Part shown: piece by piece, positions 25,001 to 35,828 of the stretch | Layout of the letters: the number at the start of each line of letters is the position of its first letter | Position numbering within the stretch: the first letter of the stretch is position 1 | Source of the DNA: Neurospora tetraspora | Taxonomy: Eukaryota; Ascomycota; Sordariomycetes; Sordariales; Sordariaceae | Assembly (NCBI RefSeq): GCF_033439725.1 | Contig: NW_026944383.1 | Coordinates: 4,402,001 to 4,466,000, forward strand | DNA length: 64,000 nt | Reading direction: 5' to 3' | Position numbers and translations under genes: made by a program | Notes under the pieces: generated by a model | The model's input: the letters and a program-made list of their open reading frames with translations, nothing else | Databases searched by the model: none | What the model was told of the DNA's origin: nothing

Positions 25001-25406
25001 GTGTGCCAAGCTTGCCGAAGACCCATTCATGGCGCCGAACTTGGCCCGTAGGTTCGCATCCGAGGCATAGTGTTTGACGCCGGAAGCGTTGTTGCTATAC
25101 GGGTCGGCGAGGTTGGACATGCTCGAAGTGGCCTGGTTTTGGGCGCCGATGCCGTGCGCATAGGGAGCGGTCCCAGGCGGAGGAAGAATCGGGGATGTCG
25201 CTGCATCGCTGCTTTCGTTGGTGATGGCTCGTTTCAGGGATGCCGATTTCTCAGAATCCGCATAGCTGTTGTCCCCCGCCGCGGGCTTCCTGTTTGCGCC
25301 ATCAGTATCGTTGTGGCCCGTAAGGGGGCTCACTGGAATGGTGGCGTGGGAAAGATGCGTACCCCTTTTTCTTGTCGCCGAACTTGATACCGAAAAGCGA
25401 TACCAT
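22007..25406 (-). CDS. Large proline/glycine-rich protein, conserved N-terminus, unknown function
   Basis: Two exons, 25,406-25,363 and 25,289-22,007, joined by a 73-nt intron, give 1,108 residues. The start is chosen because the short first exon encodes MVSLFGIKFGDKKKG, an N-terminus I recall as highly conserved in filamentous ascomycetes; the frame upstream of the acceptor is intron sequence. Residues about 240-330 hold four or five repeats of a GPGPVFRGNIDERPGSRGG-type unit; about 330-560 is collagen-like (GPP, HGPPRQGPP). The C-terminal third has SP-rich conserved blocks, including FNFDFGP and RPHIPAPLNFNFNPD, ending VDRFGNGMF. No enzyme domain, signal peptide or membrane span is visible. 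Probably a disordered scaffold; the function is unknown. Confidence 0.85.
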
Positions 25407-27960
25407 TTTGAAGATAAACGAATGACTGGATCAACGAATGATTTAAGGTTTACAAGAAACACATTACTGCGCGAAAAGGATTAGAATTGACGACCGATCA
25501 GCCGGCAAGAGGAAAAGCTATCACCAACCCAGCTGCTATGATGACAATGTAAGATCACCTGTTCCTGGGTAGGTGAAACACCAGGTGGTGGAAAAGAACG
25601 TCGTTGTTGATCAAAAAGGATTGTCTATAAAAAGCCCATGTCGACGGAGAAACAGAGCGTGTAGGATATAGTATTAACAGAGTTGAGGTCTGGCGACTTG
25701 GTCCCGGCTGTCGATGTTTCTGTCCTCTAGGGGCGCTGACTGAATATCCAAATGACTACGAGCGAGTGTTTTCAAGCTTCTCGGCGTCGTTGCGCGATCC
25801 GGGCGCGGGAGTGTAAAATGAACGTGGTGTGGTGTCGCAGGGACGGTCGTCGGCAAGATTCGATCTTGATTGGGATGTCGAATTGGAGCAGCCAATTGGC
25901 GACAGAGTAAGGAGTATTAAAAAGAGAGGGAGAAAAAAACGAGTGATCAGATCCCGAATAGGGTTGTTGTCGAATGGCTGTTGCTGTTGTGAAAGAGTGA
26001 CAGGAGAGAAAGTCGGACGATAAACAGGCAGGCTGCTATCCGTCAACCAACAACCTTGCGGGCGACAGGGATGGGAAAGGGAAGCGGGAGACGAAAGCAA
26101 AAGAGGCAAAGAGATGAAAAGGAAGAAAAGAAGGCAGGCGTCGTGAGGTATTTGGGAACTGGCCGTCGAATGAACGTCGCGTGGGTGGAGCGTCAGAATG
26201 GAGCGAGCCGATGGGGCCAAACGGGGGGCTGTTCGCTTTTTCCCCTAGCGTCTTGGCCAGGGGTTTGGTCATCTGTATTTATTCTGTACACTGGCACTAG
26301 AAGCGGTTGGTGAGCTTCCATTCCACTAACCATGACCATCATCACCGTCCGAGAATAGAAATGGAACCGGATCCAATGTCATCAAATGTTTGGGACGGGA
26401 CCAGTAGACCAGCGGAAAATAGTCCGTAGCGCCGGTTACGGTAGAGTACGGTAGCAATCCGTCCGCTGGCACATTCTCCATATTGAACCTCTCCCGAAGC
26501 TCTCCCGCTCCGACTCCCTCCCGTCCAGTCTATCATTTTATCCTCAAAGGTTTTGTACACGAGCTTTTGATGTCGCGCAGCCCAAACCCCGCGCGCAACC
26601 AGCCGAACATGTCGCAAATTGCATGTGTGTACAACCGATACGACAAAGATGGTGTACAACACTGATTGAGATTGGGATGATAAGGCAGCATCTTCGATAA
26701 AGCCCGGGGGGTTTCGTGTTTGATGTATGTATTGAGAACTGTCCAAGTTGCGCTTCAATGAGCCAAGACTTTCCAGGGGTGCAGGGTGCCTTAACAGCTT
26801 TCCCTTTTCTCTCTTGCGCCTGATCGTCAGGGGTACGCCAACGGAAATGACGTCCGCTCCTGATTCGACTGGACCGGGCCGTTGACCGTTCGTCTGACAG
26901 GTGTCCATTGTCTTGTCTTGTCTGTTCTGTTTCTATCCCTTCCAGAAGCTCTCAATCAACACATGTCACCTGGGATGGGGTTGATCTCCAGCTTGGGTCG
27001 GGGACAGGAATCTCGATGCCGCACGTGTAATAACCATGGAACTGGTCTCCATCATGACACTATCAAACCCAATTTCATTTGATTGGGTTTGGGAATCGTG
27101 GAGTTCAAGTCATGTCAGTTAAAAGTGTGGTGGTCGGCCTGCCCAAGTATTACCCAAGTACGCGGTACACCGATCAACATGCGACGATTTCGGTACTTGC
27201 CATTCGCATTGACATTCCTGATTGACCTCCCCTACATGCCGCGCACGTGGAAAGATGCTTCACATCACATCAACCTCCCTCCCCTCCCCTCCCCTTGCAG
27301 GGAGTGCCCGATTTGGTAGGTCGGCGCTCGGTCGGCGGGGGAAGCATGAACCAGAAACCAAACAACTTGTGGTTTCCCGGACCCAAGGTGCCACCGTCAC
27401 TGCCCACGCTGCCCTTCTGGAAGCAAGCAAACAATAGTTGTGGGGGAGGGGAAACGACAGCTTGAGGCGTTGTTGTGGGCGTTGCCAAGGTGTTGATAGT
27501 TTTTCTTGATAGGTACAATGTGCTTTCTTCCAGCTTTCCGCAAAATTGTTTGCGTTTGTCGGACTTTCTTCCCATGAGGTTATCACAAGACAGAAAAAGG
27601 CGGCGCATTGAGCAGAGTGCAGACCCCCCAGCAGAGATCGAGATTCAATTTTGGAAATTTTTGCCAAAGACGGTGTGATCTTAGCATGGGTGTGAAACTT
27701 GGAAGCCAACCAGGTGTCGGATGTCCATCCCGATTGTGACTTTGATTTTGCTCGACCGTCGGTGGGATTGACTTTTCATGCGATTTCCCACTTCATGTTT
27801 TCCCATCCTTGGAAGTTGTTGACATCCGAATTTTACTTCAAGTGCCAAGACCGGAGGATTGATGCTTTCATGCAGTGTCGCGGCCCTCCTACAACCACCG
27901 CAACAGAGCCCTCACTGAGAAGCAAGCACAATATAGGCAGAGTCTGGGAGTCAAATCAGC
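25407..27960. other. Intergenic region between the proline-rich gene and the split 5S gene
   Basis: The first several hundred bases are the divergent 5' flank of the minus-strand gene. Frames at 26,342-26,908 (minus, 188 codons) and 27,260-27,709 (minus, 149 codons) lack recognisable domains and codon evidence. No repeats of note. Confidence 0.4.
27930..27936 (+). promoter_or_regulatory. TATA element of the 5S rRNA gene
   Basis: The sequence aatatag lies about 29 bp before the first base of the 5S 5' half. Neurospora 5S genes are known to need a TATA element at this distance, so this supports the former presence of a working 5S gene here. Confidence 0.6.
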
Positions 27961-28023
27961 ACATACGACCATAGATGGTAGAAAACTCGGGATCCCGTCC
28001 GCTCTCCCATAGATAAGCTACCA
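27961..28023 (+). rRNA. 5S rRNA, 5' half (gene split by insertion)
   Basis: The sequence begins acatacgaccatagatggta and includes gggatcccgtccgctctccc, matching the first 63 nt of a Neurospora-type 5S rRNA (helix I strand, helix II strand atggtag, loop C region). After about position 63 the match stops. The missing 3' half is at 49,748-49,804 on the same strand. The last 15 bp (atagataagctacca) are repeated at the far junction, and 63 + 57 nt makes 120 nt, the standard 5S length. The half alone cannot produce a working 5S rRNA. Confidence 0.9.
28004..28023 (+). repeat. Left direct repeat of the island (within 5S)
   Basis: The sequence ctcccatagataagctacca matches 49,728-49,747 (ctccgatagataagctacca) with one difference. 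It is the presumed target duplication or recombination site of the inserted DNA. Confidence 0.8.
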
Positions 28024-28455
28024 ATCGGAACATTATCTATGAGAGTAGTTTTTTACAGGGGTTTGGATGACTCGGGCAAAAACGCCGCCGTTTCTCGAAA
28101 CGTTTTCATCACCTTCGCTCTCGCCAAGCCCAGCTGAGGCCATGAAGTGGGCTAGGCATACATTATCCTGGCTGCCTCATCGTCAACCTTCACAAATCCG
28201 AAACAGATCCCTGGCTACTTGTTGCAGGAACTTGTAAACTCACTACATTGCGTAACAGCTAAGTCACCTTACCACACCGCAATTTCCAACTTTATGTTCA
28301 GCCTTCCGTCGATTCAGATGGCGTAGTTCTCGTAGAGGTTCTACGTATCTTATCTCGTAAGTTATTCCAAATTTTTGAGCGCCTCCTCCACAACGACGTC
28401 TTAGTCGCGGCTGATGAACCTAATTGTAAATGTTAGCAAACTTAACTATTAGTTC

Positions 28456-28712
28456 TTACAGGGAGAGGCTACCTTTTGCAAGTTGTAAAGATGCTATATT
28501 TTTTATAACCTGGAGAGATTTCGCGTGGGACGAGCCTAAGGCTGCTGAATAACCAGACAGCGCCCGCTGATACATCGTTTCAGCCTCCTTTAGCCGGCCC
28601 TGATCCGAGTAGAGAAGGCCCAAGCTGTTAACTATATCGAGAGTCGACGTATGATCCGGTCCGAGCGCCTTCTCGTAGCCTTCTAGTGCCCGCTCATACA
28701 TCGTTTCGGTGC
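28456..28712 (-). pseudogene. TPR-repeat relic (kinesin-light-chain type, NLR C-terminus)
   Basis: About 82 codons encode two TPR units: MYERALEGYEKALGPDHTST and then MYQRALSGYSAALGSSHAKS, the 42-residue TPR_10/TPR_12 pattern found at the C-termini of fungal NB-ARC/NACHT proteins. Coding similarity begins abruptly at about 28,712 in the middle of a repeat (the preceding ETM is still legible) with unrelated DNA upstream. The N-terminal part of the protein, including any nucleotide-binding domain, is missing. The end reads QLAKGSLSL and then stops, plausibly the native C-terminus. Confidence 0.75.
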
Positions 28713-29390
28713 ACGAACTATCGGGGGAGTTAATGCAATATGACCATTGTCAGTCTGGCAACCTGCCAGACATCAACTCAAAGCACTAAGCCTATGATAC
28801 CCACGAATGGGCGTGGAGCCACCAAAGACTTGTTCACTAGATATTTCGCCCCAACAGAGACGTAAATTTAGAAAGGCAAATGATATCGCAGATCGCTTCA
28901 GAGAAATCTTTGACTGAGTTATCATCATGGCGAAGCAAGCGAAGCACTGGTACGAGGCGGGCGCAAACACCAGGCGTTTGGACACCCCCAAAGTACCAGC
29001 CGAGCGACATGGTGTTACTAGAATACGACTGTGACGGCGTGGCCAAGCCACCACCGTGCCTGACACTGGTTTAACGCCGACCTGGTATGGCTTGTAATGT
29101 GTGTAGTTGCACAAGGGGAGGAAAGTGGGAGTGTATGCCTAGCTGGGAATAAGAGCACTAGTATATCCTACCAAGGCACGTAACAAGTACGTACAACGTA
29201 TACTGGTAATTGTATTGGGACCACCAAAAGGCTTCACAGCTATTGAAAGGACAAGAAGACCCAGCTAGCCAGATAATTCTGCAGTAAGCAATAAAGGTTG
29301 TTCACCACCGAGAATAGTATCTATAATTCGCAAGCGATACTCATTTTATACCTTTTGGCTATACCGAACAGCACCTGATAGTCTTTACCT
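28713..29390. other. Non-coding stretch inside the island
   Basis: Follows the truncated TPR relic. A minus-strand frame at 28,773-29,114 (113 codons) has no recognisable motif. The right end is the 3' flank of the NACHT gene. Confidence 0.4.
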
Positions 29391-32300
29391 TCAGCTATCC
29401 CCTTTAGGGAGATCAGACCTGCCGTTCGTCACACCCGTAGATAGAATCCCTTGCCTTGCTCTCGTCACCATGTTCATAAACTCCTTTCCATCATCAATGC
29501 TAGTAATTCCGACCCATTCTGGCATGTTAACGTAAGATCTCTCCTTTATAACATACCAACTCCACTGCTCATCAAAGCTACCTCGCAAGAGAAATTTGAA
29601 TAATGGTTCAACAAACGGCCCATTAAGAAGGTCGTCAGATAAACTGGACTGAGCTTGCAAGACACCTAAGGTAGCCTTTCTAACATCCCAGTTATTGTCT
29701 TCTAGACGTGCTACTGCAGCCGTAAGGAGCTCGTCGGATAAGCTGGACTGGGCTTGCAAGACACGTAAGGCAGCCTTTCTAACACTCCAGTCCTCGTCTT
29801 CTAGACGTGCTACTACAGCCGTAAGGCGCTCGTCGGATAAGTTAGATTGGGCTTGCAAGATATCTAAGGCAGCCCATCTAACACTCCAGTCCTCGTCTTC
29901 TAGACGTGCTACTACAGCCGTAAGGAGCTCGTCGGATAAGTTAGATTGGGCTTGTAAGATATCTAAGGCAGCCCATCTAACACTCCAGTCCTCGTCTTCT
30001 AGACGTGCTACTACAGCCGTAAGGAGCTCGTCGGATAAGCTGGACTGGGCTTGCAAGACACCTAAGGCAGCCTTTCTAACACTCCAGTCCTCGTCTTCTA
30101 GGCGTGCTACTACAGCCGTAAGGAGCTCGTCGGATAAACTGGACTGAGCTTGCAAGACACCTAAGGCATCCTCTCTAACAATCCAGTCCTCGTCTTCTAG
30201 ACATGCTACTACAGCCGTAAGGAGCTCGTCGGATAAGCTAGACTGGGCTTGCAAGACACCTAAGGCAACCTCTCTAACATCCCCATTCTTGTCTCCTAGA
30301 CATGCTACTGCAGCCGTAAGGCGCTCGTCGGATAAGCTGGACTGGGCTTGCAAGACACCTAAGGCAGCCTTTCTAACACTCCAGTCCTCGTCTTCTAGAC
30401 ATGCTACTGCAGCCGTAAGGAGCTTGTCGGATAAGCTGGACTGGGCTTGCAACGCAAGTAAGATATCCTTTTTCCCGGTTATAAATTCGCCGTCTTCTAG
30501 CCAAGAAGTAACCAGAATGACGATGGGTGGCGGGATCATTGGTCGTGTTGCTACCCACTTCAAAATTCTGATCTTTTCATAGATCCCTACTTCCTGCAGG
30601 GTGTCCAATAAAGCTGATTCTGGAAATTCCACCTCGCTTGCTAGACGTGTTTTGCCTGTGAATTTGTATTCAAAGAGTAGCCACTCTTTTAGCTTGACTT
30701 CCAGCCTCTTTCGCAGTGACATCTCCGTCGACACTTCGCTCAAACAATGCATAACCAGCCGTTGGTGCGTAGGACCTAACAAATCATGCGGTTCGTCCTC
30801 GATCGCTTGGAAGAACTTCTCTGCCTTGCCCTCGGCATTAAGCAAGCCGGCAACAAAGCGCCATAGGATGTCGTAACGGGCTGTGTATTTGTTCTCGCCA
30901 AGAAACTGGATAGCCTCGATGGGAGTAGGATTTTCATTCTTCTGACCATTGAGTGCTAGGCATTTGAGGCGCTTGTTAGCCTTCCATTGCCGTACAAAAT
31001 ACCTAGCCGCAAAGTACTCTTGGTAGGTCAGATGTAGAAAGTGATAGGTTCGGTGGCTGGTTTCCATCAAATCTGATGTTCGGAGAAAGGAGAGGTGCGG
31101 CATGGTCTTACTGGGTAAGAAACCGGGTAAGATGTCGTCAAAGTGGTGCAATATTTGGCCGAGATGTGTTGAGTCGAATTCAATTGTATCATTTTGCAAC
31201 CCAGTAAAAGCAAGGATCTCTAGAAACAAAATCTCGGTTGAAACGAGATTTTCAATTTCGGTCCAACCAGACTCTTGAATGTAAGCTGCTTCCACTAGCT
31301 CGTTGTCGTGCTTCTTTCCTAACCGTAGGATATCCTTCTTCCATAGACTTTGATCGATGGCTTGGTAAACATCCGTCATGGTGTTAAGTTCCGAGCTGGA
31401 ATTAATACTTCCGTTCCAGGCGAAACAAAGCGCATCTAGCTGGATTGGGATCCGCATAAGGCCTTGGAGAAGGCTGCGAGCTTTTAGGAATGACTGAACG
31501 CGGACAGCTGTGTCTGAGTATTCGGTGAAAACCTTGTTGATATAAGCCTCCACTTGGTTTGGATAGAACCCGATCGTTTCCAATTCGAGATGCAGGCCAG
31601 CCAGAGGCTTGCCGTACGGCCGGGAGGTGATGATGACGTTCGGCTGATCTAGCAACACATCAAGGAAGCTAGACATACCGCCTTCGCTCAAGCCTTGCGA
31701 TACCTCATCTAGGCCATCAAGGAGAAATAAAGTCCTGCTCCTCTTCTCCGGTGTATCGAGCAATGTGTTGTATAATGCTTGGGCAAGGTCCTCTCTGCAA
31801 TTCGACATGGAGAAATATTCATGAATAAAGAGGTCGGTAAAGCGGTAATCAGCCCGGCGTCTGTCTTCCAGCTTCAGATTCCGTAGAGGTACCCAGAGTA
31901 CGCGGTCGAATAATTCAGTCCATTTGGGCAATTCGCCATGCATGAATGAATAGACAATCTTCTTACACAGAGTAGTCTTCCCTACTCCAGCGCGTCCTCG
32001 AATCAATATTCGTCTTGGTTGTATCTTGCGACCTATCTTGCGACCGTCAGGTTCTTCGCGTTCCTTGAAGAGCGATGGTAAGTCGACTTGAATTGTTGCA
32101 TTTGGCGTTTCCACTTTCAATCGAGTGTTGAGTGAAAACGGGGAATATCGCGACGTCAACTCCGTTTTTGTTTGCTTTTCCGAACGGTCTTTGTTTTCGC
32201 CAGTCCACTCTATAATGGAAAGGTTGATGTAACACTGATCCATCGACAGTGACTTGCCTGAGAGCCGTTCAATGTTAAGCCTTTTCTTCGTATAGACTTT

Positions 32301-33429
32301 CTCATGTATCCAAGCATCTGCTTGCTTGAGAGGCGTTCCATTACGGATCTTCTCAACAAATTCTTCAATTTTTCCAGCAACAAGCTTGTAATCAGCGCAT
32401 TTATTGCTGTCGAACTTATTCATCAGAACATGGGGCCGACTGAGTGGTAATGGATTTCGAACAATGTCTAGTCTTGCTGAGGAACTATCAACTAGCTGGC
32501 AAGCGTTAGTTATAGTACGGGAGACGGTGGTACTTTAGGATTCTTACCGGTTTTCCTTTGAAGAACAAACCCGGTAGCCAAGGGAATAACTTGCGCCACA
32601 AACTCGTCCTTCCAAGTTCATAAAAGTTGAATACTAGAAAGGGCCAGTTCGGATGCTGACACAATTGTGTGAATTCGGATACGAGTGTTTCAAGATCAGA
32701 GGTCGAACCCTTCACACTGTCGAGTAGCTTGCTCACTGTTCGGCCGTAGATGAATGCCCATGCGGTCAGACCTGGATCTGCCCAGAACGCTACATCTTCG
32801 AACGAAGTCCCTCGAAACGGGGTAGCGAGGAAGATAATGCCACGTGTTGCTTTGCTGAGGCAATAACAGCTCGTGGTGCATTCATGATCGGCGGCGGTTG
32901 TGAGAGCCCTCATTAAGATGATCCCCCCAAGACAAGAAGCGATAAAGAGGATCGGTCTGTCTCTTGTCTTATTCTTTGCCAAGAGTTCTCTGTTGATGCC
33001 ATCAATTAGGAGCGTAACGATCTCGCCATCAAACTTCGGGACTAAATCTGACGGTTGAAGTAGGTCGGCAGGCCAGTCCAATGTAAAGATACGTGCCTTT
33101 CCTTCGTCGACCGGGAGCAAATCGGCTAGCCAATTGACGCTGACGTTGGGATCCTTGTGATCCCGCCATGTCCACGTATCCGGTGATTTTGTATCGAGGC
33201 CATGGATAGCAATGATGTCAATGTCGGTGTCTCCATTGTCCTTGTTGACTTGATTGAGATGGACGCCTCGCTGCGTGGATCGTGTATAATCTGAAGCAGG
33301 CTTCGCTAGAGACGACGGTGCGGTACCGGAACCCGCTGGCGCATAGAACCAAAGCCAAGCGGCGGTCGCACAGACAAGACATAAGACAGTGGTCCATACC
33401 GCCAAAGAAATGCCTTCATTAACGTCCAT
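29391..33429 (-). CDS. NLR-like protein: alpha/beta hydrolase - NACHT - HEAT repeats
   Basis: Two exons, 33,429-32,548 and 32,495-29,391, joined by a 52-nt phase-0 intron with an ataactaac branch site, give about 1,328 residues; an in-frame upstream ATG (33,531) would add 34. Order: hydrophobic N-terminal anchor (about 8-28, LAVWTTVLCLVCATAAWLW); SesB-like hydrolase with DIIAIHGLDTKSPDTW, the nucleophile-type elbow ASCLGG (Ser replaced by Cys) and GIIFLATPFRG; NACHT with Walker A GRAGVGKTT and Walker B LFLLDGLDEV; then eight nearly identical 33-residue HEAT-type units (LQAQSSLSDELLTAVVARLE core) plus a partial ninth. The typical elbow G-x-S-x-G is altered to A-S-C-L-G-G, as in other fungal members where GHSLGG is usual, so activity is uncertain. 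This architecture is that of fungal non-self recognition proteins that can trigger cell death. Confidence 0.9.
29650..30460 (-). repeat. Coding HEAT-type repeat array, 99-bp period
   Basis: Eight full units of 33 codons and a partial one show near-identical DNA. Differences cluster at a few codons, for example the residue after VR (K, E, W) and the one before ALG. Such homogenised arrays are known in fungal NLR-type genes and allow quick gain and loss of units. Confidence 0.9.
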
Positions 33430-34158
33430 GGTAATCAAGGTTCGGCTACCAGGAGAGGAGCTTGTACGGCTACAACTGAGAATGGTACTAGTATACCCGT
33501 ACGGCGGATATTGCGTATTGCCCTTTGACAAACGTTAGCGGGGTTACTCCCAAGTGGATATTGCTTTGGCCTTTGTGTTTAATAGCGTAGATGAAGTGTT
33601 TGATACCGATCGCTTCTCGTAGGCAGAGGCTCAAATGCTTGGTGTTAAAAGTCGATATCTCGATCTGAGGGGTTAGATATGAGGGGTTTGGTGCCCAAAG
33701 TGTTGACTTTGCTTATGTGCTAGGCTGGAGCCTTTGATTGGGTGTATCTGACCATCGAGACTAGCTCGGTTAGGTACACTTTTGGTTGGCCTACCAACGG
33801 CGCCGGTAGGTTAGCGATTTGAGACTTGGAGGATTGGTTGTGCCCTATGAGGCATCTGCTGCTACAGCTGAAATGATAGCGCGATGGGCTTTAGGCAATG
33901 AATTAAACTTTAATGGGCTGGAGGTCCTGTTGCGCGGGTAATGGAGGGTATTTGAAGGGGATCTTTTTATTTTTCTTTTCGTATTACGCTCTATCTATAT
34001 ATTTTCTTACTTTTATAAAAGCATCAACCGCGCAGTTGGAGTTCTAGTGCAACTACATCGACGTAGCTACCACCGACTGAAGACGGGAAGCGGCACGAAA
34101 TACCAACGCCGCGAGCACGATCATTATCACCATAAACGCGATAGCTCCTGAGCCGGAC
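33430..34158. other. Divergent intergenic region
   Basis: Lies between the NACHT gene (minus) and the membrane-protein gene (plus). The part at 33,430-33,543 has a decayed duplicate at 49,352-49,549. Nothing else is recognised. Confidence 0.45.
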
Positions 34159-35518
34159 ATGGACCAAAACTCACCATCAAGTCCGAACCGGATAACATCC
34201 TCCGACAGTTCCAAACCTCAAATCCAAACGACATACAGAACAGTACGTCCTACCAATTGCCATCCACATCATTCACTTCCACTTGACGTCCATGTCCTCG
34301 CCGAGCACTAACAGTCCATCCTATCAGGTATCATCAACTCCTTTCCAAACAGCCCTCTTTCCCCTCTCCTTTACCACGCACTCCACCATCCATTCCACTA
34401 CCAACCCTCCCTCCTCAACATCCTACACACACTTCTTCCCAGCCTCGCACCGCAACATCCGCCCTCATGAAACAATCGACGACCTCGAATCGCTTTACAA
34501 AGGCCCTTCGCCCTCTTTTATCGCCCGCGAATTCGACCTCTCCCGGCTACACTCCATTCGCCATCTGCTCTGGCTAGCCGGGCGTCCGGTACCGCCCCAC
34601 CCTTTGCACCAACAAGTGCTTATGAATCGGGAGCCGATAGTGACTGAAAAGCTCGAGCAACACTTAGTATGGGGAGGAGGCAGGGTGTTTCTGAAGCCTG
34701 TCAGCAAGTTTTTGTTTACGAGGGAGTTTTGGACAAGGGAGTTGACATGTAAAGGCGAGGGGGGCTGTCGAGGAGCAGTGGTGGCGCTGAGTGATGGGGA
34801 ACGGGAAAGAGACCGGGAAGCAAACGACAAAGCACAAAAGAAGGATGACGCGGGGGTATGCAAACGATGCGAAAGCCGGCAAGCAGCGCTTGGGTTTTTG
34901 TTCAGTTATGTTGGTCTGGTGCAAAGGGAGAGCGACTTTGATCTCGCCACTGTCAAGGGCCTCCTCCCGCGCGAAGTAACCTGGGATCAATGGCGTCTCT
35001 TCGTGGACGAGCTGCTCGCCTCGCCAGACGCGATATACAAGAACATCGCCATTCGGTTCATCTACGGCGAATTACGACTGAACCGACTTAACCTCATTTA
35101 CATGTTCACGCGGGGGCCTTTGTCGCTGGGGTTCATGGCTATATGGACTTCGTACAGGCAGTTTGTCGTGCAAAACGGCGCGTGGGTTATAGGCGGGACG
35201 GCGTGGATTGTGGTGGTTCTGTCGGGGATGCAGGTCGGGTTGGATACCGCACTTGGGGAAGAGGAGGCATTTAAGAGGGCGAGTTATGGGTTTGCGGTGT
35301 TTTCGATCTTGGGGCCGATTAGTGCCATGGTGCTGATTTTTACGTACATGGTGGTGTTGTTTGTGTGGAATTTGGTGAGGACGAGGAGGTTTGAAGTCCA
35401 GAGGAGCCAGAGGCTCGGAAGGACCTGGAGTGGGTTGCATCTGGAGACCGGGAGGTCGGGGACGGGGACGGGGATGGAGACGCTGAGGAGAGGGAGGACG
35501 GGGGACATGGAGGTGTGA
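34159..35518 (+). CDS. Fungal membrane protein with two C-terminal helices (resembles DUF6601-type)
   Basis: Two exons, 34,159-34,242 and 34,328-35,518, joined by a phase-0 intron with a gcactaacag branch site, give 424 residues starting MDQNSPSSPNRITSSD. The start was chosen because the first exon is the only upstream ATG in frame after splicing; an ATG at 34,292 lies within the intron. The Ser/Thr-rich N-terminus leads into FFPASHRNIRPHETIDDLES and a conserved-looking soluble core with WLAGRPVPPHPLHQQ and ILFTREFW-like sequence. Two Cys pairs (CKGEGGC and CKRC) fall in the middle. Two strong hydrophobic segments (WVIGGTAWIVVVLSGMQVGL and GFAVFSILGPISAMVLIFTY) lie near the C-terminus. I recall a fungal domain-of-unknown-function family of this shape, but its name is uncertain. 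The role is unknown. Confidence 0.8.
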
Positions 35519-35828
35519 GGGAGTAAGTGGTTGGGCTGATGGATGTACAAGATGGAATCCCGCGTCAGCGGGTTGATTGTCTTAGTGCTGAAGATCCCGA
35601 TGGCTCGGGCGGTGCGACGGAGACAGAGTGTTAGTGGTAATTCACCATCTGTTTACCTTGCCCATTTTTACAGTTTCTGTTAACTGCCTATTTGTCACTT
35701 GTGGCTCTACCTGCAGTGCTGGGAACCAACGGATACTAAACGGCTTTGAACAAATAACTTCAAAGCACGCGCGTCGAGACTGCTTTTCCCTTACACGTGT
35801 TCAATTGTCCAACTTCGTCATTAGAAGT

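Noticed and set aside
26342-26908. 188-codon minus-strand frame
   Set aside because: No recognisable domain, poor start context and mixed composition; treated as intergenic.
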